Assembly (NCBI GenBank): GCA_029204225.1
Contig: CM055106.1
Coordinates: 3,686,039 to 3,750,038 of the forward strand
Source: Diphasiastrum complanatum
Lineage: Eukaryota; Streptophyta; Lycopodiopsida; Lycopodiales; Lycopodiaceae
Reading direction: 5' to 3'
DNA length: 64,000 nucleotides
Position numbers and translations under genes: made by a program. The notes below the pieces were generated by a model, which saw nothing but the letters and a program-made list of their open reading frames with translations, was not told where the DNA came from and searched no databases. Below, one piece after another: positions 22,883 through 34,162 of this stretch. Within the stretch, counting starts at the first letter, position 1; the number at the start of each line of letters is the position of its first letter.

Positions 22883-23188
22883 CCAGCATATGCAATCCAG
22901 CAATCAGTTCCAGTAGACAGAAGCGTAGGCCAGAAGCACGTCGAGCGCGATGTCAAAGGAGGAAGAGGCTGGGCACAAAACAATCCTGAAGGCGCGATCC
23001 GGGACCGAGTTCGAGCAGGCAGGAGCGTGATCCAGAAGCTCCCTGAATGTGTTGGAGGAGGAGGAAGACGCTGGGAACAAAACAAGCCTGAAGGCGCGAT
23101 CCGGGACCGAGTTCGAGCAAGCAGGAGCGTGATCCAGAAGCTCCCTGAACGCGTTGGAGAAGGAGGAGGTGTGCGACGATCCAGAAGC
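22883..23188. repeat. GC-rich ~102-bp minisatellite, three copies
   Basis: The phrase CCTGAAGGCGCGATCCGGG begins at 22985 and 23087, 102 bp apart, and both are followed by matching CAGGAGCGTGATCCAGAAGC text. A more diverged first copy occupies about 22883-22984. The unit is much richer in G and C, and in CpG, than the rest of the window. The open frames across it reflect the repeat, not a gene. Confidence 0.8.
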
Positions 23189-23219
23189 TCCTTGAACGGG
23201 CTGTGGAAGGAATAGGTGG

Positions 23220-23780
23220 GTGGCGGAAGTCTACGCAGAAGATGAAGAAAGAGATTTTAGGTTAGGGTATGACGGGTTTCTTTTGTTTGAGTTTTTGTTT
23301 TGATTTTTTTCGGCTTTTGAATGACTTTTGAATGTTTTTTTTTGCATGGGCTTCTTGAATGGGTTATGGAGTCTTGGGTTTTTTTTTTGGTTAAGGGTTT
23401 TTTCTTTTTAGATTTTTGAACGGGTTTTTTTTTTTTAAATGGGTTTATCGGCGTTTGAATGGGGTTTTTTGCATGGGCTTCTTGAATGGGTTATGGAATT
23501 TTTGAGCTTTTTTGCTTAGGGTTTTTTTTTTGGGGATTTGTGGTTTTTTTTTTTTTCTTGTTTGATGGTCTATTTGAATGGGCTTCGGGGCTTCTTTTTG
23601 AATGGTGTGTGGCTTGTGGCTCATAGGTTTCTTTTGGGTGTTGTGTATGGATTTGTGAGGCCTCTGGCAAAGGTTGTGGGGAGACACGTAGGTTTTTGGT
23701 TTTATTATTTGCAAAACAAAGGAGCAGGAGGGTTGGACCAAAAAAAACGAAAAAAAAAAAAAAAAAAAGCCCTCTTTCTC
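23220..23780. repeat. G/T-rich low-complexity stretch
   Basis: Strongly strand-biased: long runs of T with GGGTTT and TTGAATGGG words. The phrase GCATGGGCTTCTTGAATGGG occurs at 23344 and 23471, 127 bp apart. It ends in an A-rich run near 23740-23768. No gene. Confidence 0.7.
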
Positions 23781-24777
23781 CTAGATTTAAATTCTTATAT
23801 TTCAGAAAGGCTTTTGGTGCTTATTAATTTTTTGGAAACCAAAAGGTTAAGCATGTGTTTCCTAGCACAAAACTGGGATGGGTGGCTTGTGTGTAACATA
23901 GTTTTGGTTTTTTATGTATTACGATAGTGCTCAAATAGAACTTCATGTGCCTTTTACCTTTTATATCTTTCAAAAATGTGAAGAATTGCCAAAAATTGGC
24001 AAATCTAGCTTGATCAATAACTATGTAGTATAATGTAAATTTTGTACATAAGTGGATTCCACACATGTGAGGCCAAGATGCCACGTGGAAACCCACTCCT
24101 AATGTAGGTTAGGTCAAGTCAAGAGAGTTGGTCATGTCTATTTGGTGGTCATCCCTACTTTATAGGATCGACACCTAAGTTTAAGGTGAAAATTTGACCA
24201 ACTAGCTACCTACCAAGCATAAGTCTAGGATCTAGGCTAGGGTTTCATTTTAGGGCAAGAAGGGTGAGTTAACTTCCTTATTACATGCTAGAAATCCACC
24301 TAATTTCAAGAAGGAAGTCGAATTTGCTATATATTCCAAGCTCCCATAGTGAGAAGATAGAAAATTTTTGGAGCTCATTGGCAATCTCAAGCTAGTTCAC
24401 TATGTACATTGAGTTTTTGTGATCCAAATGAAACCAAATCAATTTTTACTTGTTTCTCAGGTTGAAGGCCATACTACAGCCTGTATTACACACGTGTGGG
24501 CTCGTATTTCAATGTTGATCAAGTCTTTTGATTGTTAATGCTTGTTGTTTGTCAAACTACCAATCTAGATCAATATTTTTGTGTCTAGTTTCTTGATAGA
24601 TTGTTAAGCAAGCATCCAATCACTCTTGTGGATCTTTTGTAGATCCATTTATGGTCCTAAAGTACAGTACTTTCACAAAAAATTCATAGTATATTTCGTA
24701 TTAGTATGTTACAGTAGCCACATAACCTTACCTCAATGATAATTATAACCCTCAAGCCTAATGGTATGAAAAAAATA
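23781..24777. other. No gene seen; LTR-like remnant
   Basis: Contains CACACATGTG (24060-24069) and CACACGTGTG (24489-24498) palindromes of the type found in the LTRs of this window, and general similarity in style to 51420-51780. No ends or coding sequence could be fixed. Confidence 0.4.
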
Positions 24778-24945
24778 TGATAACACTAGTGGATACATTA
24801 ATGCGTACATCCACTTCTTTGTGTGTGAGGATTCCTTCCTTCTTTCTCATTTCTTCTCGATATGTCGACAAACAACGTCCGTCAAGATTGAATGAAGCAG
24901 AGATAACTATCCTACTAATGTCCCTTCCCCACTTGAGGTTATCTT
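24778..24945 (-). repeat. Single dispersed relative of the hairpin satellite
   Basis: The minus strand carries CTTGACGGACG followed by TTGTTTGTCGAC, resembling the imperfect hairpin core of the satellite units at 48.96-50.96 kb. It directly abuts a truncated family 2 gag at 24948. Confidence 0.4.
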
Positions 24946-24947
24946 AC

Positions 24948-25165
24948 ATTAGATACATTCATCTTAATGAAATGTAAAGCCATTCTAGCTCTCTTCTTAA
25001 ATTTTGGTATTTCAAGTTAAGCTTGAGGCTCCTCCTCAATACCAAGTACTATATCCATTACATCTTGGAGTATAAGAATAGACTCCATCTTGACCTTCCA
25101 GATTGAATGATTGGAGGTACTTAGTCTTTCACTTGCTTCTAAGAGATATCCTCCTACTGAAGCCA
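24948..25165 (-). pseudogene. Family 2 gag N-terminal fragment
   Basis: The minus strand reads GGYLLEASERLSTSNHSIWK, VKMESILILQDVMDIVLGIE and then RARMALHFIKMNVSN, collinear with the gag start of the family 2 element at 34163. It is cut after SN at 24948. With the leader, primer site and LTR to its right it is the 5' end of a third family 2 copy. Confidence 0.85.
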
Positions 25166-25743
25166 TTATTGTGAAGACTACTTGTAAATGGACAACAATA
25201 TGTTTGAACTTGTTCTTGATATACTAAATGTTGCTACACTTCTCACTATAGGAATTTTCAAAAGGTGTACTACCAAATCCTATGTGAAATCTTGCAACTG
25301 AATTTGAGATAGGTCTCAAATATTCCACCAATACAAAGCAAACTAGATCAACCTCTCAACTTGAATTGGAGTATAGAAAAATTTTGGTTCTTTCTTCTTT
25401 GACACGTGTGAACTGTTCAAAGACAACGCAATTGATTTAGAAAATAATCAAATTGATTGAAGCAATGTAATAACTACCTCACTAGCTTTCCATCAAGCTA
25501 TAACATCAAATTCTTTGGACCTATCATAAAGGAAATAAAGAGGTCTAAAATATTTTGATTTTCACACGTGCGAAATTCTAAAATTCCATACAATTCCGAT
25601 TTTGGTTTGAAAAACTTGACTCAAACACTTTTCTAGAAAAGGTAGAGAAAAGTGAAAAACAACTTCCTTGCTTGAATAGCACTCAAAATTTCTTACACTG
25701 GCAATGATTATAGCATACAAAGCTTAATTTGGCTCTGATACCA
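25166..25743 (-). other. Leader and primer-binding site of the third family 2 copy
   Basis: Non-coding leader homologous to 33810-34160, for example a shared GGAATATTTGAGA and TTGCAAG context. It ends in the initiator tRNA-Met primer site GCTCTGATACCA at 25732-25743. Extra CACACGTG-type words occur at about 25410 and 25562. Confidence 0.75.
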
Positions 25744-26530
25744 TGATGAAATCTAGAAGTTTCACACGTGTGGAATGCCAATTCCAATTGTGAATGATCT
25801 TTATTAACCTTTGTGTTCAGCACATAACCTGATTCTAGATTGAGTATCAAGATCTAGTTCAAGAATATATGACTAAACCACAATCTAGCATGCTAGTAAT
25901 CAAAGAATAGTTACTTTCATAAAGAATGATGAAAGTACAAATAAATTAATTCATTAGCATAGCCTCCTCCACGAGTTAGAGAGAGAGTACAAAATTCAAG
26001 CATAAAAGGTTAAAAATCCAAATTCACAAGAATTAACTTCGATGCTTGGTTCATCATCAAAAATTTTGAGAGAACTCTCATACATTTATGGTGGATGGAA
26101 TAGCTCGAGGTAGAGCTAGCATTCATCTACTTTGTTCGACATCTAAAAGTGCAAACTAACAAACCAGTGACATATGTCACTTTACATGCATATCTATCTA
26201 CCTACTTTTACCATGTGGCAATTTCTAAACTAGAATTGTCCAAATCACTATGCATGTGTCCATTACACTTTGTGCATGCTTTGCATGTCACTTTGGAACA
26301 CTTACAACCTTTGCATGTGATATGACTCATGTTTCTACAAGCCTATAATTGACATTTCTATGCCAAACTTCTATATGCATGTTGTACTTGACCAACTAGA
26401 TCTCATATAACCATGTAGCTCAAGTTTCCTCTAGGCCAAATTTGGTATTTTCAATATGGAACATTACATACATGTAGAAAAAACTTTATCATAGCCAAAA
26501 GTCAAGATAGATGATCTTCCATTTTCAAGA
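25744..26530 (-). repeat. 5' LTR of the third family 2 copy
   Basis: Starts TGATGAAATC at the primer site. It aligns along its whole length with the reverse complement of the family 2 LTR at 38462-39167, down to GATCTTCCATTTTCAAGA, where the usual terminal CA is mutated. A CACACGTGTG palindrome is at 25763-25772, 20 bp from the LTR 3' end. Confidence 0.8.
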
Positions 26531-27842
26531 CCTGTCTCTATCTATCTGCAGTCCCACACATATCTTCGCTTCTCCAAGATCTAAAATGTCAAACTCATCA
26601 GATATCTGAGTTTTTATTTCACTGGATCAATTTTAGACAATTCTTTATCATTAGAGAATCATCAACAAATAGTGTCATGAATACAAAACCAAAAGGTGTA
26701 TCACACGTGTGGAAGACTTCATGAAATAAACCAAGTCCCAACAAGCTCTTCTCCTCGGGTAGAGAGAAAATACCACTTTTGGGCTCATCTAGAAAGAGAA
26801 GGCAATACAAGCAAAATTGGCAAATCTCCAAATTGACTCAAAAACTCATAGATCTCTCATACATTAATGAAGGGAATGAAAGTACATATAGAAACTTGTG
26901 GAGATCCAAGCTTAATTCCTACTGGACCCCTTAAACATAGTCTCTCTAATCCTATTGGATGTGTGATGCAACATCCCTCACTTTTGATTGGACCCTTCCA
27001 ACACATCTCTCTCTTAAGATTGGACCCTTTGACTTTTGCCACCACATAGGGTGCATCACTCATCAAATCTAAACTTGACATGTGTAAGCAACCTAAATAG
27101 CTCGAGTTACATCACAACTCAATTTTGGCCTAATCATGACAAAACATGTGTACTTGACCATTTGACCTCTAAAGCCAAAATTGGCCCTATCTAGTGACAC
27201 CAAGACACTTGACTAGCAATCTTTATGATACCCCTAAAGACAACATTATAAACTATTTCTAGCTATTTTACACATGTGGGAACATGCTTCACAAATATGA
27301 AATGTACTCACAAACATAAAATCATAAAATAACCAAGAGAGATTTTTGACAATACATTGATCAAAACTTTTGATTGATTTTATAGGGACATAATTTCTAG
27401 AGCAAAAAAAGTGACCAGACAACTCTACCCAGTGCATTGGCAAATTCAAACCATAATCGGTAAAGAGCGTGGATGTCTTCTAATGCTGGCGCTAAACATT
27501 CAGAATGGAGGGCAAATAAAATTTGCATTAGCAAGCATTGGTTGTCTCAATCAGCACACATCTCTGAAAATGACTGCAATCGAAACAATTCAATTATGTT
27601 ATTTGTAGAGGGAGTTGCCTCATTGTAAATAAATAATTTATCTACAATGGGTATTGTGTCATTTTGTCTTTTCGCACATTGATGAATAAATTAAAAAAAA
27701 ATTGAATTTTTTTTTTAAGAGTATATATAATTGTGAAATTAGTTCATTTTTACCTTACAAGTTTGTGCGTTCTATTTGCATATTGTTTTCACATCCCTTG
27801 ATTTGTGTTCTAGGTCAATACCCACCTTCATTGCTAGTGTAA
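26531..27842. other. No gene seen; decayed LTR-like DNA
   Basis: A CACACGTGTG palindrome at 26702-26711 and a CACATGTGGG at about 27269 suggest old LTR remnants. A short open frame at 27411-27608 has no recognisable content. From about 27700 the sequence is very T- and A-rich and ends with an intron-like TTGTGTTCTAG at about 27813. Confidence 0.4.
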
Positions 27843-28300
27843 TTTAGATTCACTCATTTCTACCAATGGATTGCACTACCAAATGAGAAATGCAAAGCGT
27901 TATTGGTTTATCAACCATTTTCAAATGAAATTGATTCTGTCTTTTGTCAATTTACAACAAGAAAAGACATATTAGCGACGGCTAGAGCAAATCTAGATGC
28001 ACTATCATTTGCAATGGATTATATGAATAAAAGACTTTATCCATATGCAATTAGACTTTTCGATTTAGATACTTCATGGATCTGTATGATCTGTTTCTTT
28101 ACATTTATAAAGTGGACAGAGCTTTTGCTGCAAGACTAGGTCATTTTGTGTCGCATTTGGGAAGAGATCATTATAGGATATTCACCAAAGAGGAGATGCA
28201 TAATCTCAATTTGGAGAATATAGGTAGAAAATTGATATATGTTCCATCTCTAAGTACTCATTTGATATTTGAAGTCAAACTAAGGATAATTATTTTCTAG
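27843..28300 (+). pseudogene. Unidentified coding remnant upstream of a gypsy-like 3' end
   Basis: Two overlapping open frames, shifted near 28076, together give about 150 residues, including ARANLDALSFAMDYMNKRLY, then after the shift FMDLYDLFLYIYKVDRAFAA and RLGHFVSHLGRDHYRIFTKE, ending with a TAG at 28300. The continuity of similar-looking sequence across the shift suggests a once-real protein. I do not recognise the family. It lies 66 bp upstream of a purine tract and LTR-like sequence, so it may have been the last ORF of a retroelement, or a captured gene. Confidence 0.4.
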
Positions 28301-28366
28301 GTAAGGATTGGAAGTAAAAAAAATAGTTTCTAATTTTCTTTCGTATTCTGAGGACATATCCTATTC

Positions 28367-28862
28367 AAGGGGGGAAGAATGTTATGTCCACATCTTGTAA
28401 ACAGGATTCAACTTAATCCTAATCCTAAATACCCGGTACTCTAGTACTCGAGATTATGATTATGATTATGTCTCGTTATTCCAAACCAAGCCAAAAATGT
28501 AATTGATAACCTTGTGAGGAGCGAGTCACACATCTGATTGGATGTGGAGCTATTGCATGTGGAGCTTTGCACATGCCCATGCAAGCCTAGAATATTTCAC
28601 ACATGTTTTTTATTACTATTGCATGTGCACAGGTAAAGCAGAGGCTATATCCTCTTGCAAGAACTCGCCCTACTCCCATTCTAGTTTGTGTTTTCATTGC
28701 CATAATTCTCTCTCTACACCTGAATCCTATTCTATGACATGGGAGTGATGCTATGGGCGATTGATCAGTAGATTCTGCATAGTTGGGTGGTTTGGCTCCA
28801 CTATTATTCCCTTAGGTGTGTCTTGTAAGTAGGATCGTGGAGGTGGTTCTCCTTACAATATC
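28367..28862 (+). repeat. Purine tract and gypsy-like 3' LTR
   Basis: AAGGGGGGAAGA is followed by TGTTATGTCC at 28379, the typical purine-tract/LTR junction of plant Ty3/gypsy elements. The right end is not sharp; CTTACAATATCTCACA near 28850-28866 is the likeliest. No matching 5' LTR is in the window. Confidence 0.5.
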
Positions 28863-29234
28863 TCACATTAAGTTGGTGTAGCCTTTGAGTAAAAAAAGTG
28901 TGTGTAACTTCAGGGCCATATCTTGATATTGTAGATTGAGGGACAATGTATAAGTGAGTGGAGCTACTATGCTATTAACAAGATAGTTGGCCCATGACTC
29001 CAGGGGTGCAATCTCTAAGATCGAAATGAATGTGTTTGAAGCTTCCTCATGACCTAGATCTTGGAGCAAGATGAAGGCCCCCCCCCAAAGGTCAAGAACA
29101 ATACTATTTGAGTTGTAAGTCATTGCACCTACCTTTAAATTGCAAATTTCATTGATGTAAAAAGAAACACCCATAATTCTTTCCAATACCTTGTTGAGAA
29201 TATCACTTTCTACTTTGAGTTCAAGTAATAGCAA
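28863..29234 (-). CDS. Hypothetical protein, 123 residues
   Basis: An open minus-strand frame of 123 codons beginning MLLLELKVESDILNKVLERI and ending in KGYTNLM. It is leucine- and isoleucine-rich with no recognised motif. It includes a run of prolines on the other strand (GGCCCCCCCCC), which may reflect local composition. It may be a chance frame. Confidence 0.2.
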   Translation of the reverse strand: MLLLELKVESDILNKVLERIMGVSFYINEICNLKVGAMTYNSNSIVLDLWGGAFILLQDLGHEEASNTFISILEIAPLESWANYLVNSIVAPLTYTLSLNLQYQDMALKLHTLFLLKGYTNLM

Positions 29235-31914
29235 AATAGAAAATCATACACAGTTGGCCAAATGTCAATCATTACTAGTTTTGACTGCTTGATTCACTAA
29301 GCCTTCAATAATTTTGGACTTTATATTAACATATTGATTTTTGTTTCTAAGAATATTGTCAATCCAGCTATTAGCACAAAATCCAAATATTTTCTTATAC
29401 TAATGTCATCTTTCAAATGTTGATGTGCAACTAATGCCTATCTACACAAACTAAGAAAATGATAAAAACTAAATATAATTAATAATATTTATAACTTAAG
29501 AAAAAGAAATTGAATCAAATTATAAAATTGTATATACAAAGAAACTTAAAAAAATCCCAAATCATTCTCTTTTGATATCTTCCTTTTGATGGAAGATCAT
29601 CAATTTCCTTTATGCTTTTTTCTTCTCAATCATTGATCTTTTCTCAAAGTCAATACACTCACACATCAATTACAATCACATTGACAAACATTTAAATATG
29701 AAAATATTTTTTTTAAGATTCAAAGTCGACAATCATTATATTGTGAGCTTTCATTGAAGTAACTTCTATCAATCCACAAAGGCCTACAATTAAGACTCTG
29801 TGACTTCAACCAAACTCTCCATCAAGCTCCCATTTAGTATACACAACTCCACTATTTACTTTTTAACCTCAAAGCTTACCTCATCTCATCATACTTGACA
29901 TCTGATTAATAAGCTATTGCTGGTGAGGCTAACATAAGCCTACACTAAGAACAAAAAAAAACCTTTAATGATGAAAATTGGATGTATCTATTTTTAGAAC
30001 TAGTAAGTATGTCATATAATTATTAAGCTAGCTTTTAAAATTTTGGATGTATCTATTTTTAGAGCTATTAAGTATGTCAAATAGTTACTATTGAGGCCTA
30101 GTTTGATATCCCATATGCGATAGTTGGAACAACTCCCTTAGTTTTAACACTTTTAATTAATATAGTATGCTAGCTTAGCACTACTCAACCTTTTTGGAGT
30201 GGGGCATGCCACCTACATTTTGTGTATAATGGACTAGTTCTATGTTGGTTTGCCCAAAAAAAAGATCATTTTATATGGATTATTTGATTATATCTGATGA
30301 AATGTTATAGGTAAATCTAGATAAATGCATGGATAATCGAAAAAATATTTTAGTCAAAGTGATCACTATTTTTAGAAATAAAAGCTCAAAAGAAACCAAG
30401 TTAATGGATGCAGCTCAAAAGAGGTCATGTGTTGACATTCCTTTGATCACTTTGATTTGAGAAATTAATGGATTTATATTTGACTACAAGAAGATGAATT
30501 AATACAATCAATCATTTGTGAATTATAATCAGATATATCATTTTAGATTAGCTTATTATAGACAATCTTTGAAATGTAATGACTAAAGTTGCTAGTTGTG
30601 TATAGAAAATGGCAATATTTGCAGAGTGACAGACATTCATCTAAAAATGACATAAACATAGATTGAAAGACCAATTGAATGACATTAGTTTTGTATTGTA
30701 ATATTTAAGTAATTAGGATAATTAATTTCATAGTTTCACCACCTTAAAGGTCACATCAAATTTCATTTTCATTTTCATTTTCAAGTACAAAGTTTTCACA
30801 AAGAAATAAAAAAATCAAAAAATAAAAACAAGGAGTGCTTTCAAATTATCATCTAACCATCAACAATGGTCTTAGATTCATACTAACAACAAGTTTTACA
30901 ATGAATATATCTTGTACTTTGGCTTGTTCTCTACCAACAAATATCAATTATATAAAATTTGAAAAACAACCATAAAGTATATTTTGCTATAACAAAGAAA
31001 ACATCTCAAGCATAGACAATTCAAGTATCATAGCATTTTATTATTATTTTGCATTACCATACCATGTTTTAAAAAAGACAAACATTGCCAATAACTTTGT
31101 TTTCCCATAGACATATTACCATTATATGAGTTCTATAGAGTCATTTTCATACTCATAGCATATGTACCTTTTGTAGTATCAATTCAATACAATACTTTTT
31201 AAATTTTGTGAGAAAAGGTTTTCTATCCATTTTGACTGACATCAACATACATCATTATAGTAGGGCTAGAAAGTAAAAAATCTAAGCATGATTGTAATCT
31301 AAATAAAGTATCATGTACAAAAAATTCATAACATTCAACTAAAATGTTATTGCAAATATGATCATTCAAGACGACATCACCTTGACATGTTTTCTTTTTC
31401 AATGACGACAAGTTTAGCTTTAATAAATATAAATATATATCAAACCTTCTTTTACCGAATGTTTTGTATAATAAATGAGTCTATCTAAATAATCACACTT
31501 GATTAATTCTTCAAGCATCATGTACTAGGTATTTAAGATCATATTTGCACATATATTTAGAATGAAATATGTAATTGACACATTGAATTTGCTGAATGTT
31601 GATTTTGTTATACTTGACTCTAACTACGCTAGTCACTTTGCCAAATGCCATGCACATAGAGTGCATTTCATGTTTGGACTTTTGACGAGCTTCAATGAGA
31701 TAGCAAAGTATAATTGAATATAAAATAGACAATGTATGAATCAAACTCAAACCTCTTATCGATCCCTAGATCCAATCCAACAACATCAATATGCAAGAGC
31801 AAGTCAAAGGCAAGTCCATCAAATTTTCAAAAATGAGTATTTTTTGCTTACTTTCAACACTAGAGTTGCTTTTAACACACTTTTGTGTGTGTGCGCACAA
31901 AAGTGCACATAAAA
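29235..31914. other. Gene-free AT-rich stretch
   Basis: No coding sequence supported. A short duplication shares TTGGATGTATCTATTTTTAG at about 29978 and 30043, 64 bp apart. A hairpin with arms CACTTTTGTG and CACAAAAGTG and an 8-nt loop lies at 31878-31905. Otherwise simple AT-rich DNA. Confidence 0.55.
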
Positions 31915-33090
31915 CCCTTGGTCACGGATCATATTCACTTTGAGTGAATCCAATAGAAACTAAGAAATCATGAAGTCTTGAATTCCAAGAAATTTGATGC
32001 TTGCTTCAAACCATATAGGCTCCTTTGAAGATGACATAGCCTTGGGGCTACTCCATGAAGATGTCTTCTTCCAAATAACCATTTAAGAATGCATTAGAAA
32101 CATCCATTTGAAAGATCATCCAACCAAAATGTGAAGCAGGTGCAAGAAGTAATCTTATTGTGACAATCATGGCCATGGGTGCAAAAGTTTCTTTAAAATC
32201 TATGCCCTTTGCTTGAGCATATTATTTGGCAACTAACCTTGCCTTGTGTTTGCTTACACTTCCATCCATATTGAGTTTTAGCCTAAAAACCCATTTACAT
32301 CCAATCACATTCTTAAGAGGTCTATCAACAAGGATCCATGTGCCATTCTCCATCAAAGCATTATATTCATCTATCATAGCTTGAAACCATTCCTTTAAAC
32401 TCAATGCGTCTTCTACACATGAAGGTTTTTCAAAACATCAAATGAGTGCAAAGGATGAAGATGGATTACCCTTGTCTTTCTTCCCCTTGTCTTGGTATGT
32501 GAGCCTCAATGGCTCCATTCTTACCCTTGATGATCTTCTTGGAGTGATTGGTTCACTTGGCTCTAGCTCCTCCTCGAGATTTAAGTCATCTTGATCCTCG
32601 GCCACCTCCCTCTTGATAGGTGATTTGATTGAGCCATCAACAAGTTTATGCATATTATCCTCATCAAAAATGATATCTCTAGAAGCCACAAACTTGTTGG
32701 AAGATGGAATGTATACCTTATGTCCCTTGCTTGCTTTGCCATACAAGAGCATAATACCTTTGACTGATGATGGATCTTCCTTGGTCCTTTTCTCCAAAGG
32801 TGTATGCACATAGCAAATGCATCCAAACACCTTTAAGTCCTTGAGATTTGGCTTCCTCCCATACAAGACTTCAAAGGGTGTTTTTCCTTTAAGATTACTT
32901 TGCTTGTCTCCTTGATTTCTCTTCTTCTTGTAGCACTCACTTGCAAAGTGTCCTTTGATGCCACAATATAAGCATTTGAGCTTTCATCTATCTTTCTTTT
33001 TGCCATTTGAAAAAGCCTCCCCTTGATCTTGTCCTTTAGACCACTTACTTTTGCCTTTGCCCTTGAATTTGGCTTGGATGGTATTTCAGG
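31915..33090 (-). pseudogene. Family 1-type element with internal deletion (gag knuckle, IN tail, RT)
   Basis: From right to left on the minus strand: zinc knuckle CLYCGIKGHFASEC and linker (33090-32890), then directly KGKTPFEVLYGRKPNLKDLK of the integrase C-terminus (32880-32438), and RT from EWFQAMIDEYNALMENGTW (32404) through FQMDVSNAFLNGYLEED to SIGFTQSEYDP near 31915. The protease and the integrase catalytic core are missing: gag knuckle and integrase tail are fused at about 32885. RT contains stops and ends before the YVDD box. Confidence 0.85.
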
Positions 33091-33371
33091 TTATTAAGGA
33101 TTCATTCACAACTATCAATGATTTGGAGAAGATATCAATGCTAGAGCATGCTAGATTAAATTCTACACCAAAATCGAGATTCTTGCATATGTAGATTAGA
33201 TGTTTCGTAGATCAAAACTCTATTTAGGATTATATTCTTGATCAATTCTGATTTCCAAACATACTTATTGAAATGGCCAATTTTTAGAGCATTGGAAAAG
33301 CTTAAGTGGTGGCTACAAAATTGCATATCAAGATTTAGGCAATTGCATGTAGATTTTGAAATAATCAATTT
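33091..33371 (+). repeat. Spacer shared with 8457-8706 (inverted)
   Basis: See the partner entry. On its right side this copy continues into family 1 leader sequence, while the left-hand copy jumps directly into family 2 gag at a GAA junction. Confidence 0.75.
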
Positions 33372-33800
33372 TTTGTGATTATTTCAAAACCCTAATGTTG
33401 ATTGGATTTATATTGTGAGATTACTAAACTTAATTTGAGTGTGTTGCAATCTTAGGAGGTGGCAAGGGTCATTAGATTGAGGATAGATCATAGGTTGATC
33501 AAGATTTCACTATTCTATGTGTTGATTTGCTTGGTATAAGTGCTAGAAGAGAATTGAGAAGTTTCATATCTTTGTGATTTCATTTTGAAAACATTTGTTG
33601 TTGCTCAAAGGAGTGCTTTGTGCATTGAAATAGGTTGAAATAGAGGATTGGGTCATTGCTACAGGGCTACATCAAGTGGAGTCATGTTGGAAGCCAATGA
33701 TAGGCTTATCTCAAGCTATTCATTGTGGAAAGTGAGGATGGAAACACTTCTAGAGATGAATGACACATGATAAAGATGAATGTTACCAATGAGCTTCTAT
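33372..33800 (+). pseudogene. Family 1-type leader and gag N-terminus
   Basis: The leader resembles 63165-63400 read on the minus strand (AATCTTAGGAG, GATCAAGA, ATCTTTGTGATTTC and GAGTGCTT words in the same order). From about 33690 a frame reads MLEANDRLISSYSLWKVRME, then TLLEMND, then after a gap MIKMNVTNELL. It breaks off at 33800 where family 2 leader sequence starts. Confidence 0.7.
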
Positions 33801-34162
33801 TTTTTGATTTGATTCAATTTAGCTTGATTCACAATCCAGTGTTTTGAGTAATCAACACAAGAAACTGGAGACCAAGACATAGTTTGGAGTTATTGAACAC
33901 TTTTGAGCCTTTGTAGCATCTAAAACATGCCAAAAGTAGAATCAAAACTTGTCTATACTCCTCAATTCATTTTGAGAGATTGATCTAGATCATCTTGTTT
34001 TGTGGAATATTTGAGATCTATCTCAAATACAGTTGCAAGTTTTCCACATAGGATTGATAGCACAACCTCGAGAACTCCTATAGTGAAAGAGAATAGTAAC
34101 ATCTAATATGTTTGGAACAAGCAAAAACATATAATTTTCCAATAACAAGAAGTCTTTACAAT

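Noticed and set aside
22834-23085. Proline-rich 83-codon frame
   Set aside because: Produced by the 102-bp GC-rich minisatellite, and it repeats with the unit.
23445-23927. Frames rich in lysine/proline (minus) and phenylalanine/glycine (plus)
   Set aside because: Artefacts of the T- and G-rich low-complexity stretch.
26619-26831. FVDDSLMIKN in a minus-strand frame, resembling an RT YVDD box
   Set aside because: No RT motif lies on either side, and the surrounding sequence has the CACACGTGTG palindrome and style of an LTR. The match is short and probably chance.
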